Assembly (NCBI GenBank): GCA_031415655.1
Contig: JANOSD010000170.1
Span: 49,946 to 113,945 of the forward strand
DNA from: JAKOVR01 sp031415655
GTDB lineage: Bacteria > Actinomycetota > Acidimicrobiia > Acidimicrobiales > Acidimicrobilacustridaceae
Direction: 5' to 3'
DNA length: 64,000 nucleotides
The notes under the pieces were generated by a model that worked only from the letters and a program-made list of their open reading frames with translations, searched no databases and was not told where the DNA came from. The position numbers and the translations under genes are program-made. Below are positions 1 through 9,500 of this stretch, one piece after another (within the stretch, counting starts at the first letter, position 1; each line of letters starts with the position of its first letter).

Positions 1-1487
1 TGGCCCAGGTGAAGATCGGCGATGTTCACGCCTTCATCGCCCAGGATCGAACCCACCGTGCCGATCACGCCGGGCACGTCTTCGTTGCGCACTACGAGCA
101 TGTGGTTCGACGGGGGAACATCCACCTTGTGGTCGTCGACCATCACGATCCGGGCCTCACCATTGAGCCCCACGAGGGTGGCGGCCAACGCGTGTTCCGG
201 GCCGCGCACCGTGATCAAGTTCACGAATCGGTGTGACGTGGTGGTCGCGGTCTCGGTGACCTCGACCCCTTGTTCGGCAGCGAGTTGTTGGGCATTCACG
301 AACGAGACGGGATCCTCGGAGATGTGCCCCATGAATCCTTTGAGGAAGCTGAGCGTGAGGATGCGAGTGTCGTACCCGGCGATCTGGCCCTCGTAGCTCA
401 CCTGCACGGTTCCGCCCACGCCGCCACCACCACCAACACCATCGCCGCCGCCCACGGCCGACCCGCCAGCGAGCGAGGCGTACATCGAACCAAGGCGCTC
501 GGCGAGGAAAAGGAACGGTCGCACCGTCTCGGCCGCTTCCGCCGCGGACACGTTCACCGCGAACGGAACGAACTCGCCGGCGAGCGCCAGTTCCACCATC
601 TCGGCGATGGTGTCGCCGGCTTTGTCCTGGGCTTCCACGGTGGACGCACCGAGGTGGGGGGTGACCACCACCTGATCGAGTTCGAACAACGGCGACTCGG
701 TGGTGGGCTCCTTTTCGAACACATCGAGGGCGGCGCCGGCCACGTGGCCGTTGCGGATCGCCTCGGCGAGATCGGCCTCATTGACGATGCCCCCGCGAGC
801 CACGTTGATGATCCGGATACCGGGTTTGGCGGCGGCGAGCCGTTCGGCATTCAGAAGGTTCACCGTTTCGGGGGTCTTGGCCACGTGGATGGTGACGAAG
901 TCCGACACCGCAAGGAGCTGGTCGAGATCGAGCAGCTCTACGCTGATCTGGCGTGCCCGTTCGGGCGACACGAAGGGGTCATACGCCACCAGCTTCATGC
1001 CGAAGGCGAGCGCCCGCTGGGCCACGAGTTTCCCGATGCGGCCAAGGCCGATGATGCCGAGGGTTTTGTCGGCGAGCTCCACACCTTCCCACTTGCTGCG
1101 CTCCCAACGACCGGCCTTGAGGGCGGCGTTGGCCTGCGCCACGTTGCGGGCCTGGGCCAGCAGCAACGCCATGGTCTGCTCGGCGGCTGAGAGGATGTTG
1201 CTCTGCGGCGCGTTCACCACCATCACGCCTCGGTTGGTGGCCGCTTTCACATCGACGTTGTCGAGACCGATGCCCGCCCGTCCTACCACCACGAGGTCGG
1301 TGCCCGCGGTGAGCACCTCCGCCGTGACCTGTGTGGCCGAACGAATGATGAGAGCGTGCGCGCCCACGATCAGCGACGGGAGCGTTTCAGCGGTGAAATC
1401 AAGCTGCAGATCAACCTCGTGGCCGGCTTTACGAAGCCGGTCGAGACCGTTGTCGGCAATCTTCTCGGTGACGAGGATGCGGGCCAT
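1..1487 (-). CDS. serA: D-3-phosphoglycerate dehydrogenase (3' end cut by window edge)
   Basis: This enzyme oxidises 3-phosphoglycerate to 3-phosphohydroxypyruvate with NAD, the first step of the phosphorylated serine pathway, in the cytosol. About 495 residues are visible from ATG 1487 (MARILVTEKIADNGLDRL) to the edge. The family form with an intervening ASB domain and C-terminal ACT domain is about 525-530 residues, so roughly 30 are missing. The last visible stretch (VRNEDVPGVIGTVGSILGDE, then GVNIADLHLG) is a clear start of the ACT regulatory domain that senses serine in this family. An in-frame ATG lies three codons upstream at 1496; I prefer 1487 because the conserved N-terminus begins there. 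It lies about 50 bp downstream of the acetyltransferase gene on the same strand, so co-transcription is plausible. Confidence 0.93.
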   Translation of the reverse strand, partial: MARILVTEKIADNGLDRLRKAGHEVDLQLDFTAETLPSLIVGAHALIIRSATQVTAEVLTAGTDLVVVGRAGIGLDNVDVKAATNRGVMVVNAPQSNILSAAEQTMALLLAQARNVAQANAALKAGRWERSKWEGVELADKTLGIIGLGRIGKLVAQRALAFGMKLVAYDPFVSPERARQISVELLDLDQLLAVSDFVTIHVAKTPETVNLLNAERLAAAKPGIRIINVARGGIVNEADLAEAIRNGHVAGAALDVFEKEPTTESPLFELDQVVVTPHLGASTVEAQDKAGDTIAEMVELALAGEFVPFAVNVSAAEAAETVRPFLFLAERLGSMYASLAGGSAVGGGDGVGGGGGVGGTVQVSYEGQIAGYDTRILTLSFLKGFMGHISEDPVSFVNAQQLAAEQGVEVTETATTTSHRFVNLITVRGPEHALAATLVGLNGEARIVMVDDHKVDVPPSNHMLVVRNEDVPGVIGTVGSILGDEGVNIADLHLG

Positions 1488-1547
1488 ACCGCCCATCCTG
1501 ACCGGCCGCACCCGAGTGCTGCCAGCCCGTGAGTAGGTGTCAGGCCT

Positions 1548-2174
1548 TCAGGACGGGTCGGCGGGACGACGAGTGTCTCGCGTAACCCGTGCCGGCACGC
1601 CTGCCGCCACGCTGTGCGGCGGCACGTCTTTGGTGACTACGGCGTTGGCGCCGATCAAGGAACCACGGCCGATGGTGACCGGCCCGACGAGCTTGGCGCC
1701 GGTGCCGATCTGCACGTTGTCGCCCACCGTGGGGCCGCGAAAGTCGCCTTCCTTCAATCCAATGGTGACCCACGGTCGGACGGTGACCCCTCGCCCCAAG
1801 GAGGTCAACCCGTCGATCACCACTTGACCATGGGGCACATAGAGGCCTGGCCCGATCACCACAGGATCGCCGATACAGATCTGGCTGTGTGTCATCGCCA
1901 GGCGATGACACATCCTCGGAAGCACCGGCACGCCGCGCCGCTGCATGGCGGCCTTGGCCCGGTAGAACACTTGGCCCAGGAAGGCGTCGCTCACCCACGC
2001 CAGGCGAAATGCCTGGCCGATCCTGTCGCGATCGGATCGGTACTCGTGGCGCTCACCGCGAAACGCCGCCGACACTCGGGCGTCTTCCAACACCGCCTCC
2101 TTGAACAACGGGTGTTGGGCTCGCAGCTCCGGGAACGGCAGCCCTTTGCGATAGCGCTCAAGTGGACCAGGCAC
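1548..2174 (-). CDS. Serine O-acetyltransferase-like hexapeptide-repeat protein
   Basis: A 208-residue acyltransferase with a left-handed beta-helix C-terminal half. From about residue 100 the imperfect hexapeptides are visible (IGDPVVIGPG, VIDGLTSLGRGV, VRPWVTIG, VGDNVQIGTGAKLVGPVTIG, SLIGANAVVTKDVPPHSVAAG), the usual CysE/NodL/LacA trimer fold. The closing pattern with VPA is typical of serine acetyltransferases, and serA lies next to it, so O-acetylation of serine for cysteine synthesis is the best guess. The family is broad, however, and another acetyl acceptor is possible. The start is GTG (MPGPLERYRKG), only about 14 nt after the kinase stop, which suggests translation from one minus-strand operon. 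The N-terminal 95 residues are helical and not diagnostic. Confidence 0.8.
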   Translation of the reverse strand: MPGPLERYRKGLPFPELRAQHPLFKEAVLEDARVSAAFRGERHEYRSDRDRIGQAFRLAWVSDAFLGQVFYRAKAAMQRRGVPVLPRMCHRLAMTHSQICIGDPVVIGPGLYVPHGQVVIDGLTSLGRGVTVRPWVTIGLKEGDFRGPTVGDNVQIGTGAKLVGPVTIGRGSLIGANAVVTKDVPPHSVAAGVPARVTRDTRRPADPS

Positions 2175-2188
2175 GGTGAGCCGAACGA

Positions 2189-3211
2189 TCAGAGGAGGCC
2201 GGCAGCGGCGGCGAGCTCAGACAGAGGCTGGTCGGGGCGAGCGCCGAGGTGGGCAATCACCTCGGCGGCGGCGAGACCACCGAGACGGGCGCACGTCTCA
2301 AGATCGCGGCCCGTGGTGAACCCGTAAAGGAAGCCGGCGGCGAAGAGGTCGCCGGCGCCGGTGGTGTCGATGACCTTGTCGACCGGGCTCGCTCGCACGT
2401 CGTGACGGATGCCGTCGGCGGTGATGATCGTGGAACCCTTTTCACTTCGCGTCAGGCAGGCCAACTCGCAGTGGCCGGCCACCGCAGCAGCGGCCTTGTC
2501 GAAGTCGTCGGTCTCGTAGAGCGAGCAGATCTCGCTCTCGTTGGCGAAGAGGATGTCGACATGGTGTTCGGCCAGCTCGAGGAACTCGGCACGATGCCGA
2601 TCCACGCAGAACGAGTCGCTGAGCGTGAACGCCACCTTCTTGCCCGCCGCATGGGCCGCCTCCATTGCCCCCCGCATGGCCGCCTTGGCGTCATCGGCAT
2701 CCCACAGGTAACCCTCGCAATAGAGCACCTCCGCCGCCCGCACGAGGTCGAGGTTGACGTCGGCTGGCCCGATGAGGCTGGAGATCCCGAGGAAGGTGTT
2801 GAGGGTGCGCTCGGCGTCGGGGGTGACGAGGATCAAACAACGCGCCGTGGGCAACGTGTCGGCTCCGGCGGAGGGCGCGTCGTACTCCACGCCGATGGCC
2901 CGGATGTCGTGGCTGAACACCTCGCCCAACTGATCGTCGGCCACTTTCCCGATGAATGCCACGGAGCCGCCGAACGACGCGATGCCCGCCGCCGTGTTCG
3001 ACGCCGACCCGCCGCTTGATTCCAAGCCGGTGCCCATGTCGGCGTAGAGCGAAGTGGCGGTGGGGGCATCGATGAGTTGCATGGAGCCCTTGGTCATGCC
3101 GTGGTCGGCGAGAAAGGCATCGTCGGCATGGGCGATCACATCGACGATGGCATTGCCGATACAGACGACCTTGGCGGAAGGGGTCGTGGAAGAGGACGGG
3201 GCGTCAGTCAT
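2189..3211 (-). CDS. PfkB-family sugar kinase, adenosine-kinase-like
   Basis: An ATP-dependent ribokinase-fold kinase of 340 residues. It has the N-terminal glycine-rich signature (ESSGGSASNTAAGIASFGG) and the C-terminal PfkB signature DTTGAGDLFAAGF, whose Asp near residue 288 is the catalytic base. The overall layout (VCIGNAIVDVIAHADDAFL at the start) matches the actinobacterial/proteobacterial adenosine kinase-like subgroup, so nucleoside phosphorylation is likely but the substrate is not proven. ATG 3211 was chosen: the frame stays open 36 codons further, but that part is only a low-complexity shadow of the divergent gene. TAGGGT ends 8 nt before this ATG, as expected of a leaderless promoter. 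It appears to head the minus-strand group running to serA. Confidence 0.82.
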   Translation of the reverse strand: MTDAPSSSTTPSAKVVCIGNAIVDVIAHADDAFLADHGMTKGSMQLIDAPTATSLYADMGTGLESSGGSASNTAAGIASFGGSVAFIGKVADDQLGEVFSHDIRAIGVEYDAPSAGADTLPTARCLILVTPDAERTLNTFLGISSLIGPADVNLDLVRAAEVLYCEGYLWDADDAKAAMRGAMEAAHAAGKKVAFTLSDSFCVDRHRAEFLELAEHHVDILFANESEICSLYETDDFDKAAAAVAGHCELACLTRSEKGSTIITADGIRHDVRASPVDKVIDTTGAGDLFAAGFLYGFTTGRDLETCARLGGLAAAEVIAHLGARPDQPLSELAAAAGLL

Positions 3212-3219
3212 GGGCCGAG

Positions 3220-3225
3220 ACCCTA
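3220..3225 (-). promoter_or_regulatory. Candidate -10 element for the PfkB kinase gene
   Basis: TAGGGT on the minus strand, with 8 nt between it and ATG 3211. This fits a TANNNT -10 box giving an mRNA that begins at or next to the start codon. It shares bases with the plus-strand box at 3224-3229. No convincing -35 box was seen. Confidence 0.4.
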
Positions 3226-3229
3226 TCGT
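3224..3229 (+). promoter_or_regulatory. Candidate -10 element for the PqqD-domain gene
   Basis: TATCGT with 7 nt before GTG 3237. It overlaps the opposite-strand box at 3220-3225 by two bases, so the two divergent promoters could not be occupied at once if both are real. Confidence 0.4.
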
Positions 3230-3236
3230 CTTGCCT

Positions 3237-4502
3237 GTGGCGCCCTCCGACCCCTCCGACCCCTCCGACCCGTCGAACCCGTCGAACGACTCGAACGACC
3301 CGTCGAACGACTCGGCCACCGACCTCCTGTGCTACGTCGTGGCGCCCGGCACCGTCGACGTGGCCTTCGACGATGGTGCGAGCCTGGTTCGACTCGACGC
3401 CGGAAGGGCGCTCGCCGTCAACCGGAGCGCCTACGTGGTGTGGTTGGCCTGCGGAGACGACGACCGTGGCAGCACCCTCGGCGAGGTAGTGGCACTCGTG
3501 GCTGACGCCTTCGCCACGGATGTATCGGCGATCGAGGCGGAGGTTGCGGTCATCATCGATCGGTTGGTGGAACTCGACCTGATTCGGGTCGTGGGCGCGC
3601 CTCCCCCGGCGGGCCATACCGGGTGTGCGCCTGACGATCCTCGTGGGCGCACCCCCGAACCGATACCGAATAAACCCGATCGGTGGTGGTTGCCGATCGA
3701 GTTGAGCCCCTGCCAGAAGAACGTCGATGAACTTCCCTGGGCGGAGACGGTGTCGGTCGGTGTGGGTCGTTTCGTGGTTGGGGTGCGATGCGACTGCTCC
3801 CCGACCGCGGTGATCCTGCGTCGATTGCTGGGTGACCATGCGGTGGACGTACCCAACACGCCGGCAAACTTCTCGCTGGTGCTGGCAGCGGATGCGGGGG
3901 ATCATGGTTTCCCCCGACAGGGTCTTTACGAGGGGCGTACCTGGCTTACGTCCGACGCACGCCCCGCCCACATTCTGGGCACGTTGCTGGCACGATTGGC
4001 GGGCCTCTTGCCCACACCCGTCGGCTCGCTTCGTTTGAGCGCGATCGGGGTGGGATCGCCGCCTCCGGCCAGTTCACCGACCCCGAGCGGGTCCATGGTC
4101 GTCCTCCCTCAGTATCGGGGAGCGAGCTTCGGCGCCGCCACGGCGTGGACCGGTGCCGGCGCCGAACTCCGACCGGCGCCGTGCCTCATCACGGTGGAAG
4201 AACATCGAGTGCTCACCGTCCACGGCACCCAGAACGCCATCGAGGTCGACCCCGCAGTGGCCGCACGGCTCGGGCTCATCTCCCCGACAAGCCGTCCGCT
4301 CCACGCCATCGTGTGGCCTGGCCCGACCGTGCCGAGCACCCTGGCGGAATGCCACGCCGGGTTGGCGCCGTTTGTGCACGCTGCCCCCGACGACGACCGG
4401 GAGGCGCTGCTCCACACCCTCGCCGTGATGGTGCGGTCGGCGGCGATCCACGGGTACCCAACCGACGATCCTGTCAACGCACTCCCCCAACTCTTTCGTT
4501 GA
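3237..4502 (+). CDS. PqqD-domain protein with degenerate HprK-like C-terminal part
   Basis: 421 residues from GTG 3237. The ATG at 3210 is in frame but would overlap the divergent kinase start, and the TATCGT box favours 3237. After a low-complexity leader of Asp-Pro-Ser-Asn repeats (about residues 3-26), residues about 28-110 read as a PqqD-like domain (DLLCYVVAPGTVDVAF, VWLACGDDDRGSTLGEVVAL, IIDRLVELDLI). In RiPP pathways this fold binds leader peptides. The remaining ~300 residues resemble the layout of HprK-related kinases that accompany PqqD domains, but I see no P-loop (GxxGxGKS/T), so kinase activity is unlikely. It lies just before the end of the convergent Ser/Thr kinase gene. Function is unknown; a peptide- or protein-recognition adaptor is inferred. 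Confidence 0.6.
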   Translation: MAPSDPSDPSDPSNPSNDSNDPSNDSATDLLCYVVAPGTVDVAFDDGASLVRLDAGRALAVNRSAYVVWLACGDDDRGSTLGEVVALVADAFATDVSAIEAEVAVIIDRLVELDLIRVVGAPPPAGHTGCAPDDPRGRTPEPIPNKPDRWWLPIELSPCQKNVDELPWAETVSVGVGRFVVGVRCDCSPTAVILRRLLGDHAVDVPNTPANFSLVLAADAGDHGFPRQGLYEGRTWLTSDARPAHILGTLLARLAGLLPTPVGSLRLSAIGVGSPPPASSPTPSGSMVVLPQYRGASFGAATAWTGAGAELRPAPCLITVEEHRVLTVHGTQNAIEVDPAVAARLGLISPTSRPLHAIVWPGPTVPSTLAECHAGLAPFVHAAPDDDREALLHTLAVMVRSAAIHGYPTDDPVNALPQLFR

Positions 4503-4719
4503 GCGAAGACCGACGGGAAGCCGCCAAATGGCGAGCCCCCTATCGGCGCCGCCTCCTAGTGGTTGTCGGGATGTCCGTCCAGACACGGGGCGGCCTGGCG
4601 CCATTAGGCAAGGACGAAGCTCCGAAGGCCCCCTTGCTGCTGGGCGGCGAGGACGAGGACGCCGCGTGGCGGGATGTCCATGGCGGATCCGGGGCGGACA
4701 TGACTTCCCGGATACCCAC
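4503..4719. other. 217-bp gap between convergent genes, nothing recognised
   Basis: This stretch separates the stop of the PqqD-domain gene from the stop of the Ser/Thr kinase gene. No clear hairpin plus T-run is visible. Small minus-strand frames exist after the kinase stop (for example ATG 4681 to TAA 4604, 25 codons) but none has convincing support as a gene. Confidence 0.4.
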
Positions 4720-6393
4720 TTATACGGGCTTCAAGAAAAGAAAGAGCACGATGGCCAAAACCAACAGGATGGCGAGTGCCGCCACGATCACCATGACCAT
4801 CTTGGAACGGCCTTTGACCGGCGCGTCCGGCACGCCGGCGAGCCGCTGATACTCCGGTACTGGCGGGGGGATCGGCACCGACATCGGTGGGCCGGAGGGC
4901 ATCGGTGGCGCCGGTAGCGGGGCGACGGGTGGGGCCGGTGGTGGTGGCGGTGGCGGTGGCGGTGGCGGTGGGGCCGGTGGCGCGGCGACCGCGAGTGGCG
5001 CTCCGGGTGGATCGGCGGGCACCGGTGGTGCTGGCGAGGGAGGAAGGAAATCGACACGAACGGTGCCATCACCTTCGGAGATAAGCCCCGCCTCCATCAT
5101 GCGAATCAACTCTTCGGCACGAGATCCGGGGGCCTGGCCCGCGGGGGCGGGGGCGACGGCGGGCGGTGCGGGCGCCGGGCCCGCGGGCGGCGGGGGGATG
5201 CCCGCAGGCAGCGGAGCCAGAACCGGGCTCGGAGAAAGCCCCACCGCCGGGCTCACCACCGGTGCCGGACCGGCCGGAGGCGGCGGGATATCGGGCCGGG
5301 CCACCGGGACCGGAGGAGGGGGTGGTGCCGGCGCGGGTGCCGGAGCGACGGACGGAGATGCGACCGCCGCGCCACTAGGCGCCACCTCGCTGATGCCAGT
5401 ACCCATGCGAGGATGAAGTGATGTGGCTCGCACCACCTGGGCAGCGTTCGGGGTGACTCTCGTATTCGAACTGGTGGCGCGTTCGGTGATGGCGACGATC
5501 GCCGCCGCGCCGTGCACATCCACGCCGCTCCCGCGCAGCCATCCTGTACCGAGCGCCATCGTGGTGGCCGACGCCAACGTGAGGCCGAAGTCGTGAGCGG
5601 AGACGTAGCGATCGGCGGGCTCGCGGGCGATGGCCCGCATCACCGCTTCGGCGATCGGGGGCGGGATATCGGACCGCACCGAATCAATCGGGACCGGTGG
5701 GTTGCGAAGTTTGGCGGTGAGCTGCTGGAGCGGCTCTTCAGAATCGGGGAACGGAAGCTGGCCGGTGAGCAGTTCGTAGAGCATCACGCCACAGGCATAG
5801 ATATCGACGCCAGGACCGAGATCCGTGCCGAGGGCCTGCTCCGGTGCCATGTACGCCGGGGTGCCAACCACTTGCCCGGCCACCGTGAGCGAGGTGGATG
5901 CCTGATCGAGCACTTTGGCGATTCCGAAGTCGCTCAGCTTCAACGCCCCAGATTGCGCGAACAGAAAGTTTTCGGGCTTGACGTCGCGATGGATGACACC
6001 GTGGCTGTGGGCATGCTCAAGCGCCGACGAGGCAACCAGCAGGATTGCGCACGCCTGCGGCAACTGGATGCCCTCACCCACAAATCGATCCCAGAGCGTG
6101 CCGGACTGCATGCGCTCCATCACGATCAGGCAGAGCCCATCGTGGTCGACGAAATCGTAGAGGGGAACGATGTGGGGGTGGTCGAGTTTGGCGACTGTGC
6201 GGGCTTCTTCCAGGAAACGTTGCCGCACCGACGGATCGGCAGCGAACGCACGCGGAAGTTGCTTGACCGCGACTTGGCGGCCGAGTTGACGGTGCGTGGC
6301 TGCGAGCACCACACCCCAACCACCACGACCGAGTTCTTCGCCGATGTCGTAGCCAGGGAGGGCAGCCGCTACCAGGTTGCGATCGAAGATCAC
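4720..6393 (-). CDS. Tail-anchored eukaryotic-type Ser/Thr protein kinase
   Basis: 557 residues from GTG 6393. The kinase domain (about residues 12-275) carries all key motifs: glycine loop GRGGWGVV, VAVK lysine, catalytic loop VIHRDVKPEN, DFG (KLSDFGIAKV), APE-type (YMAPEQA) and the C-lobe DIYACGVMLYELLTG. It should therefore be active and phosphorylate Ser/Thr. A long Pro/Ala/Val-rich linker follows, including a run of about 12 prolines near residue 480. A single hydrophobic helix (MVMVIVAALAILLVLAIVLF) lies at the extreme C-terminus, so the kinase is anchored by its tail and has no extracellular sensor. The frame is open 28 codons further up, but TACACT lies 6 nt before GTG 6393. It is divergent from the FHA-ABC gene, whose FHA domain is a likely phospho-Thr reader of this kinase. 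Confidence 0.9.
   Translation of the reverse strand: MIFDRNLVAAALPGYDIGEELGRGGWGVVLAATHRQLGRQVAVKQLPRAFAADPSVRQRFLEEARTVAKLDHPHIVPLYDFVDHDGLCLIVMERMQSGTLWDRFVGEGIQLPQACAILLVASSALEHAHSHGVIHRDVKPENFLFAQSGALKLSDFGIAKVLDQASTSLTVAGQVVGTPAYMAPEQALGTDLGPGVDIYACGVMLYELLTGQLPFPDSEEPLQQLTAKLRNPPVPIDSVRSDIPPPIAEAVMRAIAREPADRYVSAHDFGLTLASATTMALGTGWLRGSGVDVHGAAAIVAITERATSSNTRVTPNAAQVVRATSLHPRMGTGISEVAPSGAAVASPSVAPAPAPAPPPPPVPVARPDIPPPPAGPAPVVSPAVGLSPSPVLAPLPAGIPPPPAGPAPAPPAVAPAPAGQAPGSRAEELIRMMEAGLISEGDGTVRVDFLPPSPAPPVPADPPGAPLAVAAPPAPPPPPPPPPPPPAPPVAPLPAPPMPSGPPMSVPIPPPVPEYQRLAGVPDAPVKGRSKMVMVIVAALAILLVLAIVLFLFLKPV
4928..4978. repeat. GGTGGC hexanucleotide tract encoding poly-Pro
   Basis: A run of GGTGGC/GGCGGT units in the kinase gene that reads as a polyproline stretch on the minus strand. 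Such tracts can change length by slippage; multiples of 3 only alter the linker. Confidence 0.7.
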
Positions 6394-6399
6394 GATGAG

Positions 6400-6405
6400 A
6401 GTGTA
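6400..6405 (-). promoter_or_regulatory. Candidate -10 element for the Ser/Thr kinase gene
   Basis: TACACT on the minus strand, 6 nt before GTG 6393. A TCGACC hexamer (four matches to TTGACA) lies 17 nt upstream. A leaderless transcript is predicted. Confidence 0.45.
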
Positions 6406-6512
6406 GAGCCAAGCGCGGCAACGGTCGACGACATGCCCGTCTCGCCGCCACCGAGCACCGGTCTGTCCGGCCTGCATTCTCGAACACCGCGCCGCGGCGG
6501 GAACGAGCGATC

Positions 6513-6518
6513 TATGCT
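6513..6518 (+). promoter_or_regulatory. Candidate -10 element for the FHA-ABC operon
   Basis: TATGCT with 9 nt before GTG 6528, which predicts a leaderless or nearly leaderless mRNA for the FHA-ABC/GAF/subtilase operon. Confidence 0.4.
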
Positions 6519-6527
6519 CCCCGGTTC

Positions 6528-9500
6528 GTGGCCTACAACCTCCGCATCGAGGAACCGGGTGACGAGCCGCGGATCGTCACCATCGACACTGTCGCCGAGA
6601 TCGGCCGACACGGCGACGGTGTCCGGCTCGTTGACCCCACCGTCTCCCGCCGACACGTTCGGCTCGAGGTACGCGCCGACGGGGTCGCCGTCTCCGACCT
6701 CGACAGCACCTACGGCACCTACGTGCGCGGCCATAAGGTCACCACGCCCGTCTTGCTCCAAGACGGCGAGCGGTTGATCGCCGGCGAAACCACTATTACC
6801 CTTCTCGGACCCGCCGGAGCAGACCGCCCCAGCTTTGGTGCCCCCGCCGATACCGGAGCGCCGGCGTTCCCGACGGCGTCCCCGAGCGACGCTCCGACCC
6901 CCAGCGCGCTCCACGCCACCGGTCAGTTCGCCGCACCAACGGCCACCCCCGCACCACCGGTGACCGCTCCGCCCCCACTCGGCGCCACGCCCCCACCGCC
7001 CGGTTCGACGCCCTCCATCGATCCCACGATGCTGGCATCGATCCCCTACGACTCCCCCGTCGCCCCTTCGGTTCCCTCCCAACCTTCGCCCACGGCGCCG
7101 CCCCCGGGAATGCCGCAATCGCCGACAACTCTCGGCCGCCCCACCTCCGACGGCCTGGCATCGATCGACGCCGACGGTGCCGCCATTGTGAAGTACCGAC
7201 CCGGAAGTGCCGGAGAAAAGGCGGCCAAGGCGGTCGCCGTTCGCGTCAAGAAAGCCCGTCGCCGGCTCGAAGGTTTCGGCTCCGAGGGTTGGGGCACGAT
7301 TCCCACGATTTGCCTCGTCGACCCGTTCGCTGATCCCTCCACGGGTGAACTCGTGCTCGACGGCACCATCGTTGATGCCGAACGCAACGAGATCTGGATG
7401 GTGGTCACCCCCGAATCGCCTCCCGAGCCACCCGAACGGGCACTCACCCTGCTTTTCGGTGCCGCTCTGCCCGCTGCGGGCGAACTCGATGTGCTGCTTG
7501 AGGGCTACGGGCTTTGGCTCGCCAAGACACCGCGCCCCGACGAACAACTCTCGGGGGTGGCCATCGTTCCGCCCACGATGGCCGAGGGGGAACTCCGGTC
7601 GATCCTGTCGCTTTCCCTCGTGTATTTCCTCCTCGATCGCGAGAAAGAAGACGTGCTCCGGCGCACGCTCAGCAGCGCCCAGCCGGGCCGGCTCGACCAC
7701 GCCTTCCAGGAGCACTACGGCCTTCCGATTGCGTCGCTCATGCAGGCGTGGATGGAGAAAGTCGGCGGCGACGGCCCCACCGTAAAGACCGGCCAATTCA
7801 TGAAACTGGCCTGGCGGTATCTTCGGCCCTACAAGAAGAAGCAGGCCGAAGTCTTCTTCTACATGCTCTTCTCGTTGGCCTTTGCCACCGTGTTCCCGTT
7901 CGTCACCAAGGCGCTGTTCGACACCGTCCTTCCGGAAGCAATCGCCAACCAGCAAGTCGGCGGGATCGCCTCGCTGCTCGGCGGCCTCGGCATCGCGTTC
8001 CTCGTGTCGCTCTTGGCCGGCCTCCGACAGGCCTACCAGTCGGCTTGGATCAGCGGTGCGGTGGTGCGTGATCTCCGCTCGCAGATGTTCGGGAAGCTCC
8101 AGTCGTTAGGCACCGGTTGGTATAAACGCCATCAGCAAGGCGACGTGCTCACCCGGCTTTTCAACGACGTGATGGTGCTCGAGCAGGGCCTCACCACCAC
8201 CCTTCGCGAAGGCATCTTCCAGTCACTCTCGTTGGTGGTGTCATCGATTGTGATGCTCACCCTGAACCCATTGCTGGGCATCATCGTGCTGATCGGTGCA
8301 CCGCTCGTGGCCGTCGTCTACAAGACCATGGCCACCGGTGCGCAGAGCCGTGGGCTCGCCGTTCAGCAGGACACCGGCGCCCTGATGAACATCGCCGCCG
8401 AAAACTACGACGCCGAACCGGTGGTCAAACTTTTCTCGCTGCAGAATCGAGAGGTCGGTCGATTCCAACAGTTGTCGGAACGGCTGTTTCGGTCCGAGCG
8501 ACGACTCAACCTCTACGGCGGTTTATTCGGGCTGTCGGTCAACACCATCGTCACCCTTCTCCGTTTGGTGATCCTCGGCCTCGGGGCCTACCTCATCGTG
8601 CAGGGATCGTTCACCGTGGGTGGCTTGATCGCTTTCCTGGGGGTGATGGGCGAGGTGCTCGCTCCAGTGACCACCCTCACCAGCGTGGGGCAACAAGTGC
8701 AGCAGTCAAGCGGTGCGCTCTATCGCATCGAAGAGATCCTCAACGAACAACCCGAGTTGGTGGAGCCACCGGATGCCCAGACGCTCCCGCGCCTTGCGCA
8801 AGAGATCCGTATCCAAGGGGTCGACTTCTCCTACAACGCCGAACGCCAGATCCTCACCGGCGTCGATGCCGTGATCCCGGCCGGGCAACGGGTGGCGTTC
8901 GTGGGGGCATCCGGGTCCGGTAAGAGCACGATCTTTCAACTGCTCATGCGTCTCTACGACCCCGACGAAGGTGCGGTCCTCTACGACGGCGTCGACGCGC
9001 GTGCGGTCACCGTCGACTCGCTTCGGGGACAGCTCGGGGTGGTCTTCCAGGACAACTTCCTCTTCGACACCACCCTGCGAGAGAACATCGCCATGGGCAA
9101 ACCGGGTTGCACCGACGAAGAGGTGGTCGCCGCCGCCCAAGCCGCTGAAGTACACACCTTTATCGACCAACTGCCGCGTGGCTACGACACCACCGTGGGT
9201 GAGCGAGGCGGCATGCTGTCAGGGGGTCAGCGGCAGCGAGTGGCCATCGCCCGGGCGCTCGTGCGTAACCCACAGATCTTGCTGCTCGACGAAGCCACCT
9301 CGGCCCTCGACCCCAAGACGGAGCGGGCCATCATCGGCACGCTCAACCGGGTGGGGCAGGGTCGAACAACGGTGGCGATTACCCACCGCCTCACCTCAAT
9401 CAGCGGCTACGACACGATCTTCGTCGTGCATGAAGGCCGGATTGCGGAGCAGGGCGACCATCACCAACTCATCGCCGCCGGCGGGCTCTACGCTCGTTTG

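Noticed and set aside
4604..4719. Small ORFs after the Ser/Thr kinase stop as a precursor peptide for the export system
   Set aside because: Several frames compete, none has a clear Shine-Dalgarno or leader-core pattern, and GC bias explains them.
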